Part shown: positions 63,115 through 64,000 of the stretch, piece after piece | Position numbering within the stretch: the stretch's first letter is position 1 | How the letters are laid out: every line of letters starts with the position of its first letter | Origin: Chrysopilus asiliformis | Lineage: Eukaryota; Arthropoda; Insecta; Diptera; Rhagionidae | Direction: 5' to 3' | Length of the DNA: 64,000 nt | NCBI GenBank assembly: GCA_964034945.1 | Contig: OZ035963.1 | Coordinates: 41,377,090-41,441,089 of the forward strand | Notes under the pieces: model-generated | Databases searched by the model: none | What the model was told of the DNA's origin: nothing | What the model saw: the letters and a program-made list of their open reading frames with translations, nothing else | Program-made: the position numbers and the translations under genes

Positions 63115-64000
63115 TTAATTACGGATATTACTCTTGAGAATCATTTTTCCTGACTCGGTAATTACGGTGGTATTTTTATTTTCCCTAACTACTTCTTTAT
63201 TATACCGGACAGCGAGTTTCGATCCTACTCTTTTATTATGTTTGACGAATATTGTTTCGCCTATCGTGTAGTTCTTTATGGGTTTCCGTTTCTTGTTGTG
63301 GAATTTAATGTCCTTTTCTTGTTTTTCTTTTAACCTTTCTAAATTGTCCATACGACATCTTTCGAAATTTTCTGGGGTGACTCTAGGGGATCGACCGAGG
63401 AAGAGCTCAACGGGTTTCTTTCCCGTGACGGAGTGAATCGTGCAGTTGTACTCGTGAGTGGCTCTTTCCAGAAGTTCGTCAAAAGCACGATCTTTTCTTC
63501 TGCTTTAAGGCATCTCATTATCTCTGCTAGGGTGGAGTGAAACCTCTCTATTTGTCCGTTAACTTCACTTTTGTAAGGGGGACTTTAAATATTGTTATGT
63601 GTAATTCGTCCTCCATCATAGATGTTATTGAGGCTGAATTGAAAGATTTTTCGTTATCTAGGATAACTACTTCAGGGATGGAAAAAAAGAAAAGAATCTC
63701 TCTCAATGGTCTTCGTATGTCCTCGATTGATCTTGAATTGATCAAATAGGTTTTGGCGTATTTAGTGAATTTATCGATAGCCGTTAGGACCAGATTTCTT
63801 TCTGTGCTAAACTCGTCTAAATGGATTGTGTGTCCTGGATAATTTGGAATGGGCGTGGGAGTTAGCACAAGTTTATTTGGGTGCCGGTCATACTTATTTT
63901 GTTTGCATGTGGCACAATTCTTTGTGAGTCTTTTGATTTCATGTCTCATTTTAGGAAAGTAGAATTTTTCTAATATTTGGAGCCTGTTTTCTTCGGCATT
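63115..64000 (-). pseudogene. Errantivirus-like integrase, frame-disrupted
   Basis: 63548-63949 carries the zinc-binding Cys pair (NCATCKQNKYDRHP) and the core (GHTIHLDEFS with Asp, ..FTKYAKTYLI.., IPEVVILDNEKSF with Asp). After a frame change near 63545 the catalytic Glu region follows (IERFHSTLAEIMR). 63115-63490 has EYNCTIHSVTGKKPVELFLG, a basic stretch and GETIFVKHNKRVGSKLAVRY, the C-terminal DNA-binding part, ending in a stop. The catalytic residues are all identifiable but the frame is broken. Confidence 0.8.

Larger units (their letters stand above)
62740..64000 (-). mobile_element. Errantivirus-like (gypsy group) remnant
   Basis: Minus-strand integrase is followed by the first part of an envelope-type gene, the order of insect errantiviruses. 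The right side runs off the window; the left side stops at a Helitron-like fragment. It differs clearly from the gypsy element at 16640-22117. Confidence 0.75.

Overview
This window looks like eukaryotic, insect (very probably dipteran) nuclear DNA that is almost entirely nested transposable elements. It is AT-rich and has short GT-AG introns of about 50-100 bp. It contains one insect-type ZAD/C2H2 zinc-finger gene, many copies of a roughly 0.75 kb repeat with a (GTCY)n core (the layout of the dipteran DINE-1/mini-me group), and an insect errantivirus-like remnant. I saw no bacterial genes, CRISPR array or rRNA.

Layout. 1-1425: no supported gene, but diverged repeats built on GCGTTCCCGA. 1426-4407: hAT-type element holding an element with a 121-122 bp minisatellite and a long hairpin. 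4777-5516: hAT MITE with an 8-bp target duplication. 5703-7516: a dispersed unit whose second copy (45350-46000) supplies empty sites for a hAT MITE (6142-6424) and a PIF/Harbinger element (6600-7486). 7517-15315: large element bounded by TTA duplications, holding DINE copies, a THAP fragment, a reverse-strand exon chain and a Tc1-like transposon with a 214-bp perfect palindrome. 16640-24600: Ty3/gypsy element broken by at least five insertions, including a triple Harbinger tandem. 24984-26392 and 27408-30864: two hAT elements with exact 8-bp duplications. 31118-33040: 5'-truncated non-LTR retrotransposon with poly(A). 33200-36030 and 36407-39412: stacks of MITEs and fold-back mariner elements. 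39690-41327: the ZAD zinc-finger gene, the only plausible intact host gene. 42174-43197: hAT element. 44756-47572: fold-back Tc1-like element. 49110-53136: a 4-kb DNA transposon with ATAT duplications, subterminal CATTCCCGTG repeats and a DDE-like protein I cannot place firmly in a known superfamily. 53491-62340: Tc1, DINE, Helitron, minisatellite and mariner copies. 62740-64000: errantivirus-like integrase and envelope remnants on the minus strand.

The best candidate for a little-described system is the 49110-53136 element. Also worth checking are the repeated fold-back architecture of several Tc1/mariner copies, the palindrome with transplanted filler sequence at 13634-13864, and the Harbinger copies joined head-to-tail through one shared TTA. 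Every boundary was read by eye from inverted repeats and flanking duplications; no database search was possible.
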